NCBI GenBank assembly: GCA_016125225.1
Contig: WGME01000009.1
Location: 62,001 to 126,000 of the forward strand
DNA: 64,000 nt
Direction of reading: 5' to 3'
From: a bacterium
GTDB taxonomy: Bacteria > Planctomycetota > Planctomycetia > Planctomycetales > Planctomycetaceae
Each line of letters begins with the position of its first letter. The stretch's first letter is position 1. Below are positions 28,979 to 37,856 of the stretch, piece after piece. Below the pieces are notes generated by a model. The model made no database searches. It saw only the letters and a program-made list of their open reading frames with translations, and had not been told where the DNA came from. A program made the position numbers and the translations under genes.

Positions 28979-29550
28979 CTCAGAGTTCAGAGAAACGAAG
29001 TACCATGCCTGCTGAGATCACCATCCGTCCGCGCGCAGACTATTCCGATGACCAATGGGCCGCGTCGGGGCGGTTGAATTCGGCCGTGTATTCTCCCGAA
29101 GACGTGGCGAACTGGCCGGGGCGAGTGATTGAATGGTCGCGGCCTACCTGGCATGCGCTGCTATGGAATGCCGATCAGACCGAGGCGATGGCGAATGCCT
29201 GTCTGCAGGTGCGTGCTGGCTTGCTTGCCGGGGAACCGGTCACGATCGGGGGCATCGGTGGTGTGATGACACATCCACAGCATCGCCATCAAGGGCATGC
29301 CCCTGCCGTGATCAAGGCGAGTCTCGATTATTTCCATGCCATGGGAAATGTCGACTTCGGATTGTTGGTCTGTGAGAAGTCTCTGGTCGCGTTGTATGAA
29401 CATCTCGGCTGGCAATACTGGCCGGGCAGGATGTGGGTGCTGCAGCGGGGCGAGCGTGTCCCCTTCACGTTCAATATGCCGATGATCCATCCTCTCAATC
29501 GCGTACCCGAACTCGCTGGTGAGATCGATCTCTGTGGTCCGCCGTGGTAA
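28975..29550 (+). CDS. GNAT family N-acetyltransferase
   Basis: The 191-residue protein has the GNAT core. Motif A is GGIGGVMTHPQHRHQGHAPAVI near residues 82-101, with QHRHQGHA in the acetyl-CoA pyrophosphate loop. Then come VDFGLLVCEKSLVALYEHLGWQYW and the following strand WPGRMWVLQRG. The start at 28975 overlaps the preceding stop, but Met11 (29005) would also serve. It resembles aminoglycoside 2'-N-acetyltransferase-type relatives. Coupling to an APH-type phosphotransferase suggests a two-gene unit modifying one small molecule, which is inference. Confidence 0.8.
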   Translation: MTQSSEKRSTMPAEITIRPRADYSDDQWAASGRLNSAVYSPEDVANWPGRVIEWSRPTWHALLWNADQTEAMANACLQVRAGLLAGEPVTIGGIGGVMTHPQHRHQGHAPAVIKASLDYFHAMGNVDFGLLVCEKSLVALYEHLGWQYWPGRMWVLQRGERVPFTFNMPMIHPLNRVPELAGEIDLCGPPW

Positions 29551-29615
29551 CGTGACAGCATCGAGTTCAATCTCCCCGTTCGTCGATGGATTCTGCTCAC
29601 AATGATGAGGTGATC

Positions 29616-30746
29616 ATGCGGTTCTGTTCTCTCGTCTGGATGTCTTCTGCCTGGCTGCTATGTTCTTCCCTGGTGACCGCACAAGAGACCAAATGGCAAT
29701 GGTCGGCCGAGGCACTGCAGCCGTTCTGGCAGGGAGCCACGGTCTATGGCGAATCAGTGCTGTTTCTCAAAGACCCGGAAGCTGAAACCGCCGATGCTGT
29801 GGTTCTGTTCCCCATCAACCAAATCGTTTCGATCAAGAGTTCAGCGGGCGATATCACCTACGAAGAAGGTCGCGACTATCTCTGGAAGCCGGGTTCGCAC
29901 GAATTGCTGTTGACCAAGGAGTCGCGCATTCCGTCGTTCCTGCCGAGTGAACTACGACGGCAGCCGGGCACGCAACCATATGCCCTGACGCATCGCGATG
30001 GCAACGGTGAAATTCTCTTTGGCGGGCGACTGGAATACGCGGCGATGCAGGTTTGTGTGACCTATGAGCATGGTCCGATCTCCTGGAACGGACCGTTGCC
30101 GAAGTTCGATGCCACGGTGTTGCCACGCACCATTGAGAAACTCAAATCGAAGCAACCGGTTTCACTGGTGGTCCTCGGCGACAGCATTTCCGCGGGGGCC
30201 AATGCCTCGGCGATGTACGATGCGGCTCCCTATCAGCCAGCGTATCCGGAACTCGTGCGGCTCAATCTGGCGAAGCAGTTTGAGACCGAGGTGACATTGA
30301 CGAATCTGTCTGTCGGCGGCAAAGACACCCCCTGGGGTGTGACGCAAGTCCCCGCAGTGCTCGCAGCCCAACCCGATCTCATCGTCATCGCGTTCGGCAT
30401 GAATGATTCCGCCGGTCGACCCGCGAAAGAGTATCAGGAATTCACGCGGCAGATGCTCGAACAGATCCGCAAGGACCGCCCGGAGACGGAATTCATTCTC
30501 GTCGCGTCGATGCTGGGCAATGCGGACTGGACGCGATTGAAGCAGGAACTTTTCCCGGCCTATCGCGATGCCTTGGCAGAGTTGTGTGGACCGGGGATTG
30601 CCCTCGCCGATGTCACCGCCATCTGGACCGAGTTCCTGAAACGCAAGCTCGATTGCGACCAGACGGGCAATGGCGTGAATCACCCCAACGACTTCGGCCA
30701 TCGTGTGTATGCCCAGGTAATCTCGGCGTTGCTGATTCCGGAGTGA
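29616..30746 (+). CDS. secreted SGNH/GDSL hydrolase
   Basis: 376 residues from the ATG at 29616, supported by GATGAGG a few bases upstream. A signal peptide (MRFCSLVWMSSAWLLCSSLVTAQ) precedes an N-terminal domain of about 165 residues and then the SGNH hydrolase domain. Ser190 lies in VVLGDSISAGANASA, the oxyanion block GMNDSAGRP is near 261-269, and the catalytic His is in GVNHPNDFGHRVYAQ. Such enzymes are esterases that often deacetylate polysaccharides. The N-terminal beta-rich domain probably binds carbohydrate, as in other planctomycete SGNH proteins. A hairpin repeat follows the stop by 24 bases. Confidence 0.88.
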   Translation: MRFCSLVWMSSAWLLCSSLVTAQETKWQWSAEALQPFWQGATVYGESVLFLKDPEAETADAVVLFPINQIVSIKSSAGDITYEEGRDYLWKPGSHELLLTKESRIPSFLPSELRRQPGTQPYALTHRDGNGEILFGGRLEYAAMQVCVTYEHGPISWNGPLPKFDATVLPRTIEKLKSKQPVSLVVLGDSISAGANASAMYDAAPYQPAYPELVRLNLAKQFETEVTLTNLSVGGKDTPWGVTQVPAVLAAQPDLIVIAFGMNDSAGRPAKEYQEFTRQMLEQIRKDRPETEFILVASMLGNADWTRLKQELFPAYRDALAELCGPGIALADVTAIWTEFLKRKLDCDQTGNGVNHPNDFGHRVYAQVISALLIPE

Positions 30747-30764
30747 TGTCGGGTCAGGACATCG

Positions 30765-30794
30765 CAAAGCCGCCACCGCCGTGTGGCGGTCTTT
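30765..30794 (+). terminator. hairpin repeat CCGCCAC/GTGGCGG after the SGNH stop
   Basis: CCGCCAC (30770-30776), a 6-base loop and GTGGCGG (30783-30789) are followed by TCTTT. The same AAAGCCGCCACCGCCG hairpin occurs on the minus strand after the SMP-30 stop at 32096-32119. It is a plausible intrinsic-type terminator, but the T-run is short. Confidence 0.5.
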
Positions 30795-30820
30795 CCCGGT
30801 CGCGATCCACAAATCCATTC

Positions 30821-30850
30821 GGCCACAAAGAGGCACAAAAGACGCAAAAA
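30821..30850. repeat. CACAAAGAGGCACAAAA intergenic repeat
   Basis: The 30 bases at 30821-30850, GGCCACAAAGAGGCACAAAA followed by GACGCAAAAA, resemble CACAAAG-type low-complexity intergenic sequences that recur in many bacterial genomes. It is seen once in this window, so its repeat status is from recollection. Confidence 0.3.
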
Positions 30851-30917
30851 GTACGGGTCGGAATAGATAATCACTGGATCGCCGGTCCTCGCACGACCGC
30901 AAAATGCGGACAAGTTC

Positions 30918-31940
30918 ATGCGACCAACGTTTCGAGCCATTCTTGTGTCAGGAATGTTTGCGCTCGGGCTGCCATCGGGCCTACAAGCGGCTGATCTGGA
31001 AGAGGCGAAGCGGCAACTCGCGGCCTGGCAACAATCGTTCCAGTCGATTCGCATCAAGGCCCGCATCTCGTCGGAAGCCGCCACGAATTATCGTTTTGAA
31101 GGCAGCAAAGTCACGAAAGACTGGAGGGATTACGATTGGATCTGGGAAGCGTCTGGCCGCTTTCGCTTCGAGAGTGTCGGTGGCCACGATGGGGGGCACC
31201 GTTCACGCAGTCTCCGCCTGGCCAACCTTGCCAAGAAATACACCTGCTCTTTCGACGGCGACAGCGAGTTCGCCCGCGAGGTGATGATTCAGGACATAAT
31301 TTCTGTGAACGTTTCTCAGGGCGGATTCGATCAACCGATGTGGATTTTATGGGATAGCGATTCCCATTCCTGGATTGGTGATCGGATTCCCAGCGTCTCC
31401 GAAGCGGTCGTCACAGCCGATGGCATGCTGGACGTGTCAGGCGATCCGCTGGGTTTTTCTGACGGTTATTATGGTTCCAGGTATGTCGTCACACTCGACC
31501 CCGAGCATGGGTATCTGCCACAGCGGTTTCGTTACGAACCCCATAACCATGATCGCTACACGGTCGAAGAGTTTCAGGAAGTTCAACCGGACTTCTGGTT
31601 TCCCCAACGGGGCCGGATTCTCGATGTCATGACGATCGACGGGCAACCGAGAGAGTTTCTGCAATCCTGGGAGATCTCACAGGTGGAACTCAACCCGGAA
31701 CTGCCGGACAGCCTGTTCTTTCCCCCGATGCATGATGACACCATTGTGACAAATCATATCACTGGGCAAAAATACCGTTACGGTGATCCCATCACCGTGC
31801 TGATCACTGAAGTACCGCGACGACCTGCCGAACACGAATCCGATCCCGGGCCCAACTGGATACTCATCATCACACTAAGCGTGATATCCGTGCTGCTCTG
31901 GCGTGGCGTCAAAGGGTTATACGCTCGTCGTAACCAATGA
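30918..31940 (+). CDS. secreted, membrane-anchored LolA-like protein
   Basis: The 340-residue protein starts with a signal peptide (MRPTFRAILVSGMFALGLPSGLQAA). The body looks like the open beta-barrel of LolA-type planctomycete proteins: EAKRQLAAWQQSFQSIRIKAR, VTLDPEHGYLPQRFRYEP, then SWEISQVELNPELPDSLFFPP. A C-terminal hydrophobic helix NWILIITLSVISVLLWRG ends near residue 335, followed by a short basic tail, so it is probably anchored in the membrane. Lipid or lipoprotein binding is possible by fold, but sequence identity cannot confirm it. Its stop is followed by 179 bases that contain a terminator for the opposing gene. Confidence 0.7.
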   Translation: MRPTFRAILVSGMFALGLPSGLQAADLEEAKRQLAAWQQSFQSIRIKARISSEAATNYRFEGSKVTKDWRDYDWIWEASGRFRFESVGGHDGGHRSRSLRLANLAKKYTCSFDGDSEFAREVMIQDIISVNVSQGGFDQPMWILWDSDSHSWIGDRIPSVSEAVVTADGMLDVSGDPLGFSDGYYGSRYVVTLDPEHGYLPQRFRYEPHNHDRYTVEEFQEVQPDFWFPQRGRILDVMTIDGQPREFLQSWEISQVELNPELPDSLFFPPMHDDTIVTNHITGQKYRYGDPITVLITEVPRRPAEHESDPGPNWILIITLSVISVLLWRGVKGLYARRNQ

Positions 31941-32054
31941 GACCTGTCAGACCGGGAAGTGTTGAGTCTTCCGACCACTTCAGCGAGGCACAATTCGAAG
32001 GGATTGTGAAGGAGTTGTATCACCGTCCGATCTGTAGGTGACTGCACGGTCGAG

Positions 32055-32086
32055 AAAAACAGACCGCCGGGAGGCACCGGGGTCTG
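32055..32086 (-). terminator. rho-independent terminator of the SMP-30 gene
   Basis: On the minus strand CAGACC, CCGG, six loop bases, CCGG and GGTCTG form a hairpin with one bulge, followed directly by TTTTT. It lies about 34 bases beyond the stop of the SMP-30 gene, after a second hairpin (32096-32119). Confidence 0.7.
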
Positions 32087-32095
32087 CTTGAGAAA

Positions 32096-32119
32096 TCCCG
32101 CCACTCGGCGGTGGCGGCT
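32096..32119 (-). repeat. hairpin repeat CCGCCAC/GTGGCGG after the SMP-30 stop
   Basis: CCGCCAC and GTGGCGG (32098-32104 and 32111-32117) surround a 6-base loop. The stop codon lies at 32120-32122, so the hairpin starts almost directly after it. It is a second copy of the hairpin at 30765-30794 and differs at only a few positions. Confidence 0.6.
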
Positions 32120-33094
32120 TTAGGGATGATACCCCTTCGCCGTGGTGGCGATTCGGTAGAGACCTTCACCGGCGGTAATGTAAAGCACGTTCGCTTCCTT
32201 GCCGGTTCCGAAGGTGCAGTTCGTCGGCAGCGGCTCCGTCTTGATGAACGCGACTTCTTCACCCTGCGGTGAGTAAACGGCGATGCCATGACGCGATTCC
32301 TTACGAATGGCGGCATAGACGCGGCCGGTGGTGTCGACGGTCATGCCATCGATGCCCATTTCATCACCGAAGTTGACGATGACAGTCTTTTCTCCTAGCG
32401 AACCATCATCGGCGATGGGAAAGGAATTGAGCGTAAACCGCGGCGGCTTCGGTTTGGTCCCTTCCGGTTCGAGGCCAGTGGCACCGTTGTCGGTCTCGGC
32501 GACATACAGCGTTTTGCCGTCGGGGGAAATGATCACACCATTCGGCTTGCTGATGTTGTTGGTCGCACGGACCACGCTGCCATCGGGATTGATGCGGTAG
32601 ACACTCATCAGGTCGAGTTCGAGCGGTTCCGAGCCGACATAGCGCGGGTCGCTGAAGTAGACCCAGCCCTTGGGATGCACGGCGAGATCGTTCGGTGAGT
32701 TGAAGACCTTACCGTTGAACTTGCCGGCGACGACGCTCATTTCCCCTTTGGGGCTGAACTCGCAGACCGCACGGTGACCTTTCACGGCCCCACAGGCGGC
32801 GAGCAGTTTGCCTTCGGGAGTGAAGAAGATGCCGTTGCTTTGACCACTATCGGCAACAAAGACCGACGTGGTTTTGGTGGCGGGGTCGAAGGTCATGATA
32901 CGGCCGGGCTTCATCCCGCCGATCGCAATATCACTGAAGAAGATCAGGCCATCGGCACGGGCGGCCACTCCTTCTGTAAACTCGCCCTCATTCCATAACT
33001 CTTCGAGTTGAGCATTCGGAGCGACGATTGGGTCAGCCGCCGAGACGACCAGCGGACACAAGCAGAGTAACCAGCAAGCAAACGGACGCAGCAT
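32120..33094 (-). CDS. secreted SMP-30/gluconolactonase family protein
   Basis: The 324-residue protein starts with a signal peptide (MLRPFACWLLCLCPLVVSAAD). It has the six-bladed propeller of SMP-30/gluconolactonases. Recognisable parts are EGVAARADGLIFFSDIA, the metal-site blade NSPNDLAVHPKGWVYFSDPR, ISKPNGVIISPDGKTLYVAETD and GIDGMTVDTTGRVYAAI. It hydrolyses sugar lactones in the family's known members and here would act outside the cytoplasm. It lies 50 bases after the Hsp70-like gene on the same strand. The transcript end is marked by a hairpin plus T-run. Confidence 0.92.
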   Translation of the reverse strand: MLRPFACWLLCLCPLVVSAADPIVAPNAQLEELWNEGEFTEGVAARADGLIFFSDIAIGGMKPGRIMTFDPATKTTSVFVADSGQSNGIFFTPEGKLLAACGAVKGHRAVCEFSPKGEMSVVAGKFNGKVFNSPNDLAVHPKGWVYFSDPRYVGSEPLELDLMSVYRINPDGSVVRATNNISKPNGVIISPDGKTLYVAETDNGATGLEPEGTKPKPPRFTLNSFPIADDGSLGEKTVIVNFGDEMGIDGMTVDTTGRVYAAIRKESRHGIAVYSPQGEEVAFIKTEPLPTNCTFGTGKEANVLYITAGEGLYRIATTAKGYHP

Positions 33095-33144
33095 TCGGAT
33101 TCTCTCCCGGAGACCCAGAGATGGCGATCCCTGGGCTTCGATGG

Positions 33145-34938
33145 TTAGGTGTCGGCATCATCCCTGACACTGAATTCCAGTTTCCAGCGTCCCTCGCCGC
33201 GCGTGCTGACGCACCACAGTTCGAGCATGCCGAGTTCTGTGATGCGGCTGTGAAACGTGACGGGAACATAATGATCGTCTTCAGCGTCATCTTGCGGGAG
33301 AGTCGCTTCCAGGGCATCGGTTTCGCTGAGTTCTTCGGGGGACCAGGCGGTGAGGCGTGAACCTGGCTCGTCTTCTTTACGGACAGACGAACTGAAAAAG
33401 CGGAAATGGGCGGGCTGACCGACAATAAGGCCGATCGCTTCGGAGGGCACGTCGAGTTCCGTCCCTTCTTCCATGCCAAAGGGGACCACACATAGCGCGC
33501 GGAGCGGTCGCGGTGCCCCGGGAATGGCGAGTCCGGCGGTTTCGATCCCCACATAGTACGACCGGGCCGTACCGCCACGGATGCGGACACCGCCGTTGCG
33601 TTTGGCCCAACCATAAAACGCCGCGCCGCGTGCGACGGCATGATCGAGATCGTGTTCGCCAGCGAGAATCTGCGGAGCGGGGGCTTCGCTGAACCAGCTT
33701 CCCAGGACCGTCATCAATTGTGATCGCAGGGAGTCGGCTTTGAAGACGCCGCCGTTGAACAACACATGGGTGGGGTGTACTGCGCTTCCCTCGTCGCCGT
33801 GACTCCGCAGGAAGGCCGCAATGTGCCGGGTGATAGCAGTATCGGCTTCATAGGGCAAACCGAGTTCCTGAAAGCCCGACATTCGCGGCCGTTGCGGTTC
33901 ATCGCCCACGGCACAGTTCGGCAGAAAACCGTTGGAGAGCAGATCGAGGACCGCATCGCGATCGACTTCGACCGTCACCGTTCCGCCGATCAGTTTGCTG
34001 CCACGGCCCAGCACCGAGATGGGATGCTTCTTAGGCCCTTCTTTGGCCAACAGCGTTTCTTTAGCAAGTCGGCAGGCATGCCACAGGGAAACCGATTGCC
34101 AGGGATCGAGCTGCGTGCCCTTCTTGGCGAACAGCCCGGCGACATGATGCGCGAGCAACAGGTCCATGTTGTCGCCACCGACCAGCAGATGACTGCCGAC
34201 GGCGATGCGTTGCAAGGTGAGTTCGCCGCCTTCTTCCGCGACGCCGACCAGAGACAAGTCTGTTGTGCCGCCGCCGACATCGCAGACCAAGAGCGTCTCG
34301 CCGACTTTGAGCAACTTCCGCCAGCGATCTCCGGTGCTGGCCAGCCAGGCATAGACCGCCGCCTGAGGTTCTTCGAGCAAAACCAGCGTATCGGGCAAAC
34401 CCGCAGCGAGGGCGGCTTCCCGAGTCAGTTCGCGGGCACTGGCATCGAACGACGCCGGCACCGTGAGAATTACCTGCTGATCGCTGATCGGGGCTTCGGG
34501 AAAGGCCTGCGTCCAGGCGGCAATCAAGTGTTCGAGGTAACGCCGAGCGGCGGTGACCGGCGAGACTTTCGGGACGTCATCGCCCGCTCCCCACGGCAGA
34601 ATGGCCTGATGCCGATCCACCTTGGAATAGGCCAGCCAACTCTTCGCGGCACCGACGGTCCGTTCGGGCAAGTCGGCCGATTGTCGCCGAGCCAGATCAC
34701 CCACGGCGAAATCACGACCGCTCGCCCACGGGACATCATAGGCCTGCGTGGCGGCTTCGGCCTTGGTGCCGAGATACAGGAACGAGGGCAACAGCGGCCG
34801 GGCTTCCACCGTGCTGGGAGCCGTCAGCTGCGGAATCGGCAACACCTTCACATCGGGCTGTTCGGCATCGAGAGCCGCATACGCCAACGCGGAATTCGTG
34901 GTTCCGAGATCGATTCCAACAATGTACTGGGCAGGCAT
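33145..34938 (-). CDS. solitary Hsp70-family protein (DnaK-like)
   Basis: 597 residues from the ATG at 34938 (MPAQYIVGIDLGTTNSALAY). The actin-type ATPase domain is complete: phosphate-1 DLGTTNS, phosphate-2 VCDVGGGTTDLSLVGV, connect-2-like LVGGDNMDLLL, and the adenosine motif ILAGEHDLDHAVARGAAFYGW. The C-terminal part (about 470-597) is not the classical peptide-binding domain but a distinctive extension PRPLRALCVVPFGMEEGTEL, seen in the divergent Hsp70 group often annotated as Hsp70 family protein. No dnaJ or grpE lies nearby, so its co-chaperone is unknown. It precedes the SMP-30 gene on the same strand. Confidence 0.9.
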   Translation of the reverse strand: MPAQYIVGIDLGTTNSALAYAALDAEQPDVKVLPIPQLTAPSTVEARPLLPSFLYLGTKAEAATQAYDVPWASGRDFAVGDLARRQSADLPERTVGAAKSWLAYSKVDRHQAILPWGAGDDVPKVSPVTAARRYLEHLIAAWTQAFPEAPISDQQVILTVPASFDASARELTREAALAAGLPDTLVLLEEPQAAVYAWLASTGDRWRKLLKVGETLLVCDVGGGTTDLSLVGVAEEGGELTLQRIAVGSHLLVGGDNMDLLLAHHVAGLFAKKGTQLDPWQSVSLWHACRLAKETLLAKEGPKKHPISVLGRGSKLIGGTVTVEVDRDAVLDLLSNGFLPNCAVGDEPQRPRMSGFQELGLPYEADTAITRHIAAFLRSHGDEGSAVHPTHVLFNGGVFKADSLRSQLMTVLGSWFSEAPAPQILAGEHDLDHAVARGAAFYGWAKRNGGVRIRGGTARSYYVGIETAGLAIPGAPRPLRALCVVPFGMEEGTELDVPSEAIGLIVGQPAHFRFFSSSVRKEDEPGSRLTAWSPEELSETDALEATLPQDDAEDDHYVPVTFHSRITELGMLELWCVSTRGEGRWKLEFSVRDDADT

Positions 34939-35074
34939 CAGGCAACGCTTCTGGCAGTTCACAAGTTCAAACGGCCCGGGACTGTCCGAACCTGCCGGAT
35001 AGTCTAGCCAATTGCAACCCGTTATGCCTCAATCCCGCCCAGACAATCTTGCAGCGGAAACGTCGCCAGGGTTC

Positions 35075-35737
35075 TCAGCGTTTCGGCAAGGTCGGCAGGA
35101 ATTCGCTACCCACCAGGTCTTCGCCGGTCTGAATGACCACTTTGCTGGGAATGAGCTTCGTCCCGGCGACTCGGCCGGTGATCTCCGCCTGCTGGCCTTC
35201 CTTAATCGAAGCGGCGTCGGTAAGCACGACCCGAATTTTGTGATTCGGCTCCAGATAGACCGGCATCTTCGACTTCGCGTTCACCTTCAACTGCAGCACC
35301 TTGTATTTCTCATCCGCCGGTGCTTCCAACTCGACCACTTCACCAGAAACGATATAGCTATTCTGACTTTGCCCTGGCTTGGGGGGAGCTTTCACGGCTT
35401 TCGCGGGCACGGGCTTGCCAGAGTACTGCGGGTAGGCGTCGATATTGGTCGCGAAGAGCGACTTGTTGCTTTCGGTCGCCTGCGTGCGAATCAGGACCCC
35501 TTCAGCCAGAAAGGTGTCATCGCCATTGGCAACAATTTCGACTTCCACTTTGGGAGTGAGCTGAAACTGATACTCCGTGGAACTCGCCGTATCGACCACG
35601 GTAAGGATGGTCGTCTTGCCTTTGGTTTCGACCGACTTCACTTCGGCAATCAAGTTGGGTGAGTCCTGCGCCGAGACAGGGGCGAAACCCAGAACAACCA
35701 GCCAGAGCAGCGAACACAGGCAGGACAAGCGTTTCAT
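35075..35737 (-). CDS. secreted protein of unknown function
   Basis: The 220-residue protein has a signal peptide (MKRLSCLCSLLWLVVLGFAPVSAQ). The rest is beta-rich, with two similar halves: NLIAEVKSVETKGKTTILTVV, then NSYIVSGEVVELEAPADEK. These are separated by a Lys/Pro linker (KAVKAPPKPGQSQ) near residue 110-125. Both halves could be OB-fold-like domains, since AEITGRV and IRVVLTDAASIKEG look like OB strands. I recognise no family. It is followed by a 136-base gap before the Hsp70-like gene. Confidence 0.65.
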   Translation of the reverse strand: MKRLSCLCSLLWLVVLGFAPVSAQDSPNLIAEVKSVETKGKTTILTVVDTASSTEYQFQLTPKVEVEIVANGDDTFLAEGVLIRTQATESNKSLFATNIDAYPQYSGKPVPAKAVKAPPKPGQSQNSYIVSGEVVELEAPADEKYKVLQLKVNAKSKMPVYLEPNHKIRVVLTDAASIKEGQQAEITGRVAGTKLIPSKVVIQTGEDLVGSEFLPTLPKR

Positions 35738-35876
35738 GGCAGCGTTTCCGGAGAGGAGCTTCGAAAGGGAGTGGGCTCATTGAAGCCGATGTCCATGGGG
35801 CGGGTCAACCGTCCACCACCATTCCGGAATTTGACAGTGGCTCTGTAGATGAGGTCGGCCGACTTCGAGATGTCGA

Positions 35877-36926
35877 TTACTTCGGCTGCAATTCACTCAG
35901 TGTGATGTGATCGCTCAGCACAGGTTTGCCATAGAGATCGCGAATCTGCAGGGTGATGCCGACGGGTTGCGTGTCCCAGTCAATTTCGATGACGCCGAAG
36001 TTCATCAGCCGATAAATCTCTCCTTTGCGGTGGGCATTCCTCTCATCGGTGGGTGAACCCGGCTGGTTCAGGCTGCTCGATGTGACATCGTACAACGGGT
36101 AACCAATCAGCGCATCATTCCGGCTGATTTCGGCATGGTGTCGATCACCACTAATCAATAGCACGCCGTTGGCTTTGGTTTCACGTAACAGGCGGAACAA
36201 CCGTTCGCGCTCGGCGGGGAAGTTGCCCCACTTTTCCCACTGATGTTCGTTTGGCAAAACCTGAATGCTTGAGGCGATGATCCGTAAGTCGGCGGGTTGC
36301 TCCAATTGCGTTTTCAGCCAGGCCCATTGCGTTTCGCCGAGGACGGTTGCCCCGGTATCGGTATTATCCGTGTAGGGGCCGTAGTAGGGTTTGCCTTTCT
36401 CACGCGGGATGCCATGTGACTTGAGTGGGCTGCGGTGATAGCGGGTATCGAGCAGAATGATCTGCGTCCGCTTCCCTTCCGGACCATACAGATACGACCA
36501 GTAGACCCCTTCTTGTTTTCGTCGGGGTGAGTCGGCTGGTTCGCCAAACACATCCAGAAACAACTGCTGCGATTCCTTTTTGATCGCGAACTCGGCTCCG
36601 GCGTCGTTCTTGCCGTAGTCGTGATCATCCCATGTGGCGAGCACCGGGCAATTCGCCCGCAGCTCCTGGAACTTCGGTACTGCTCCCAGTTGATCCCATT
36701 TGGATTTGAGCACGGCAAGGTCATCGCTGTCACCATAGATATTATCGCCGATCATCAGGAAGACATCATGCTGGGCGTCGACAATATCCTCCCAGATCCA
36801 CATCTGTTTGTTCTGGTTACAGCAGGAACCGAACGCAATGCGCTGGAGCGGTGTCTGCGGATCAGCGGCCGAAGCCAGCAGCGGTGTCATGACACATAAC
36901 AGAGAAACGATCGGAATACGGAACAT
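35877..36926 (-). CDS. secreted PhoD-like alkaline phosphatase
   Basis: The 349-residue protein starts with a signal peptide (MFRIPIVSLLCVMTPLLASAAD) and is a PhoD-type metallophosphatase. Motifs are IAFGSCCNQNK, the metal-binding FLMIGDNIYGD, ATWDDHDYGKNDAGAE, the DTRYHRSPLK strand and the distal metal site LLISGDRHHAEISR. It lacks the N-terminal beta-domain of long PhoD enzymes, as in shorter planctomycete members. It probably cleaves phosphate esters or diesters in the periplasm or outside. The gene is divergent from hisF; the 141-base gap holds a GAGTC-word repeat. Confidence 0.9.
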   Translation of the reverse strand: MFRIPIVSLLCVMTPLLASAADPQTPLQRIAFGSCCNQNKQMWIWEDIVDAQHDVFLMIGDNIYGDSDDLAVLKSKWDQLGAVPKFQELRANCPVLATWDDHDYGKNDAGAEFAIKKESQQLFLDVFGEPADSPRRKQEGVYWSYLYGPEGKRTQIILLDTRYHRSPLKSHGIPREKGKPYYGPYTDNTDTGATVLGETQWAWLKTQLEQPADLRIIASSIQVLPNEHQWEKWGNFPAERERLFRLLRETKANGVLLISGDRHHAEISRNDALIGYPLYDVTSSSLNQPGSPTDERNAHRKGEIYRLMNFGVIEIDWDTQPVGITLQIRDLYGKPVLSDHITLSELQPK

Positions 36927-36992
36927 GCGAGTTCTTTCTACCGTAAGATGCGGATTACTGGTATCAAATCGGCCGCCAGCAGCAAACGTCCT

Positions 36993-37025
36993 CTGGCTCT
37001 TGACACTTGGCTCTCGACTCTCGTC
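36993..37025. repeat. CTCTTGAC/CTCTCGACTC intergenic repeat, second copy
   Basis: CTGGCTCTTGAC at 36993-37004 is identical to the start of the right arm at 2128-2139, and the following bases use the same words (CTCTCGACTCTCGTC). The two sites are 35 kb apart, each in an intergenic gap. Confidence 0.5.
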
Positions 37026-37067
37026 TGATTACGTTAGCAACATTCTGTGAAAGGGCGAAGAAGACCG

Positions 37068-37856
37068 ATGCTCTCCAAACGTATCATTCCCTGTCTTGAT
37101 GTTCACGCCGGGCGAGTCGTCAAGGGGGTCAATTTTCTGAATCTTCAGGACGCCGGCGATCCTGTCGAAGTCGCGGCGCGCTACGAAGCCGACGGGGCCG
37201 ACGAACTCGTATTTCTCGATATCACGGCCAGCCACGAAGAGCGGGACATCATTCTCGATGTGGTCCGCCGGACTTCGGAAGTCTGCTTTATGCCTTTGAC
37301 GGTCGGTGGAGGCATCCGCACGCTCGATGATATCCGCCGGTTGCTCTCCGCTGGTTGCGACAAGGTTTCCATCAACTCCATGGCGGTGAAAGATCCCAAT
37401 TTCATCCGCGAAGCCGCGCTCCGATTTGGCAGCCAGTGCATCACGGTCAATATCGATCCCAAGCGAGTCATCAAAGACGGCCGCGAAGTGTGGGAAGTCC
37501 ACATCAATGGCGGCCGCGTGCCGACGGGATTGGAAGCGGTCGCCTGGGCCCAGGAAGTGGAACGGTTGGGTGCCGGGGAGATTGTCCTCACCTCGATGGA
37601 CGCCGATGGTACCAAAAACGGTTATGACCTGCCGATGACCCGTGCGGTGGCTGATGCGGTCAGCGTTCCCGTGGTCGCCAGTGGGGGAGCGGGTAACCCA
37701 GAGCATCTGTATCAGATTCTCACCGAAGGCCATGCCCATGCGGCTTTGGCGGCGAGCATTTTCCACTACGGCATGTTTCCGATCGGCGTAACGAAAGAGT
37801 ACCTCGCCGAACGCGGTGTCCCGGTCCGCTTCAATAGCCTCGCCGGTGCGACGTGA
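37068..37856 (+). CDS. hisF: imidazole glycerol phosphate synthase subunit HisF
   Basis: 262 residues from the ATG at 37068 ([12 protein letters not shown]). A GTG at 37047 in the same frame would add seven basic residues not typical of HisF. It is the cyclase subunit that uses ammonia from HisH to close the imidazole ring in histidine biosynthesis. The two catalytic Asp are in [14 protein letters not shown] (Asp11 of the family) and [13 protein letters not shown]. The phosphate-binding loops [13 protein letters not shown] and [13 protein letters not shown] are intact. It overlaps the next gene by four bases. No other his gene is within the window. Confidence 0.97.
   Translation: MLSKRIIPCLDVHAGRVVKGVNFLNLQDAGDPVEVAARYEADGADELVFLDITASHEERDIILDVVRRTSEVCFMPLTVGGGIRTLDDIRRLLSAGCDKVSINSMAVKDPNFIREAALRFGSQCITVNIDPKRVIKDGREVWEVHINGGRVPTGLEAVAWAQEVERLGAGEIVLTSMDADGTKNGYDLPMTRAVADAVSVPVVASGGAGNPEHLYQILTEGHAHAALAASIFHYGMFPIGVTKEYLAERGVPVRFNSLAGAT

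Noticed and set aside
33766-35007. 413-codon plus-strand frame over the Hsp70-like gene
   Set aside because: Shadow of the complete Hsp70 ATPase domain on the minus strand.
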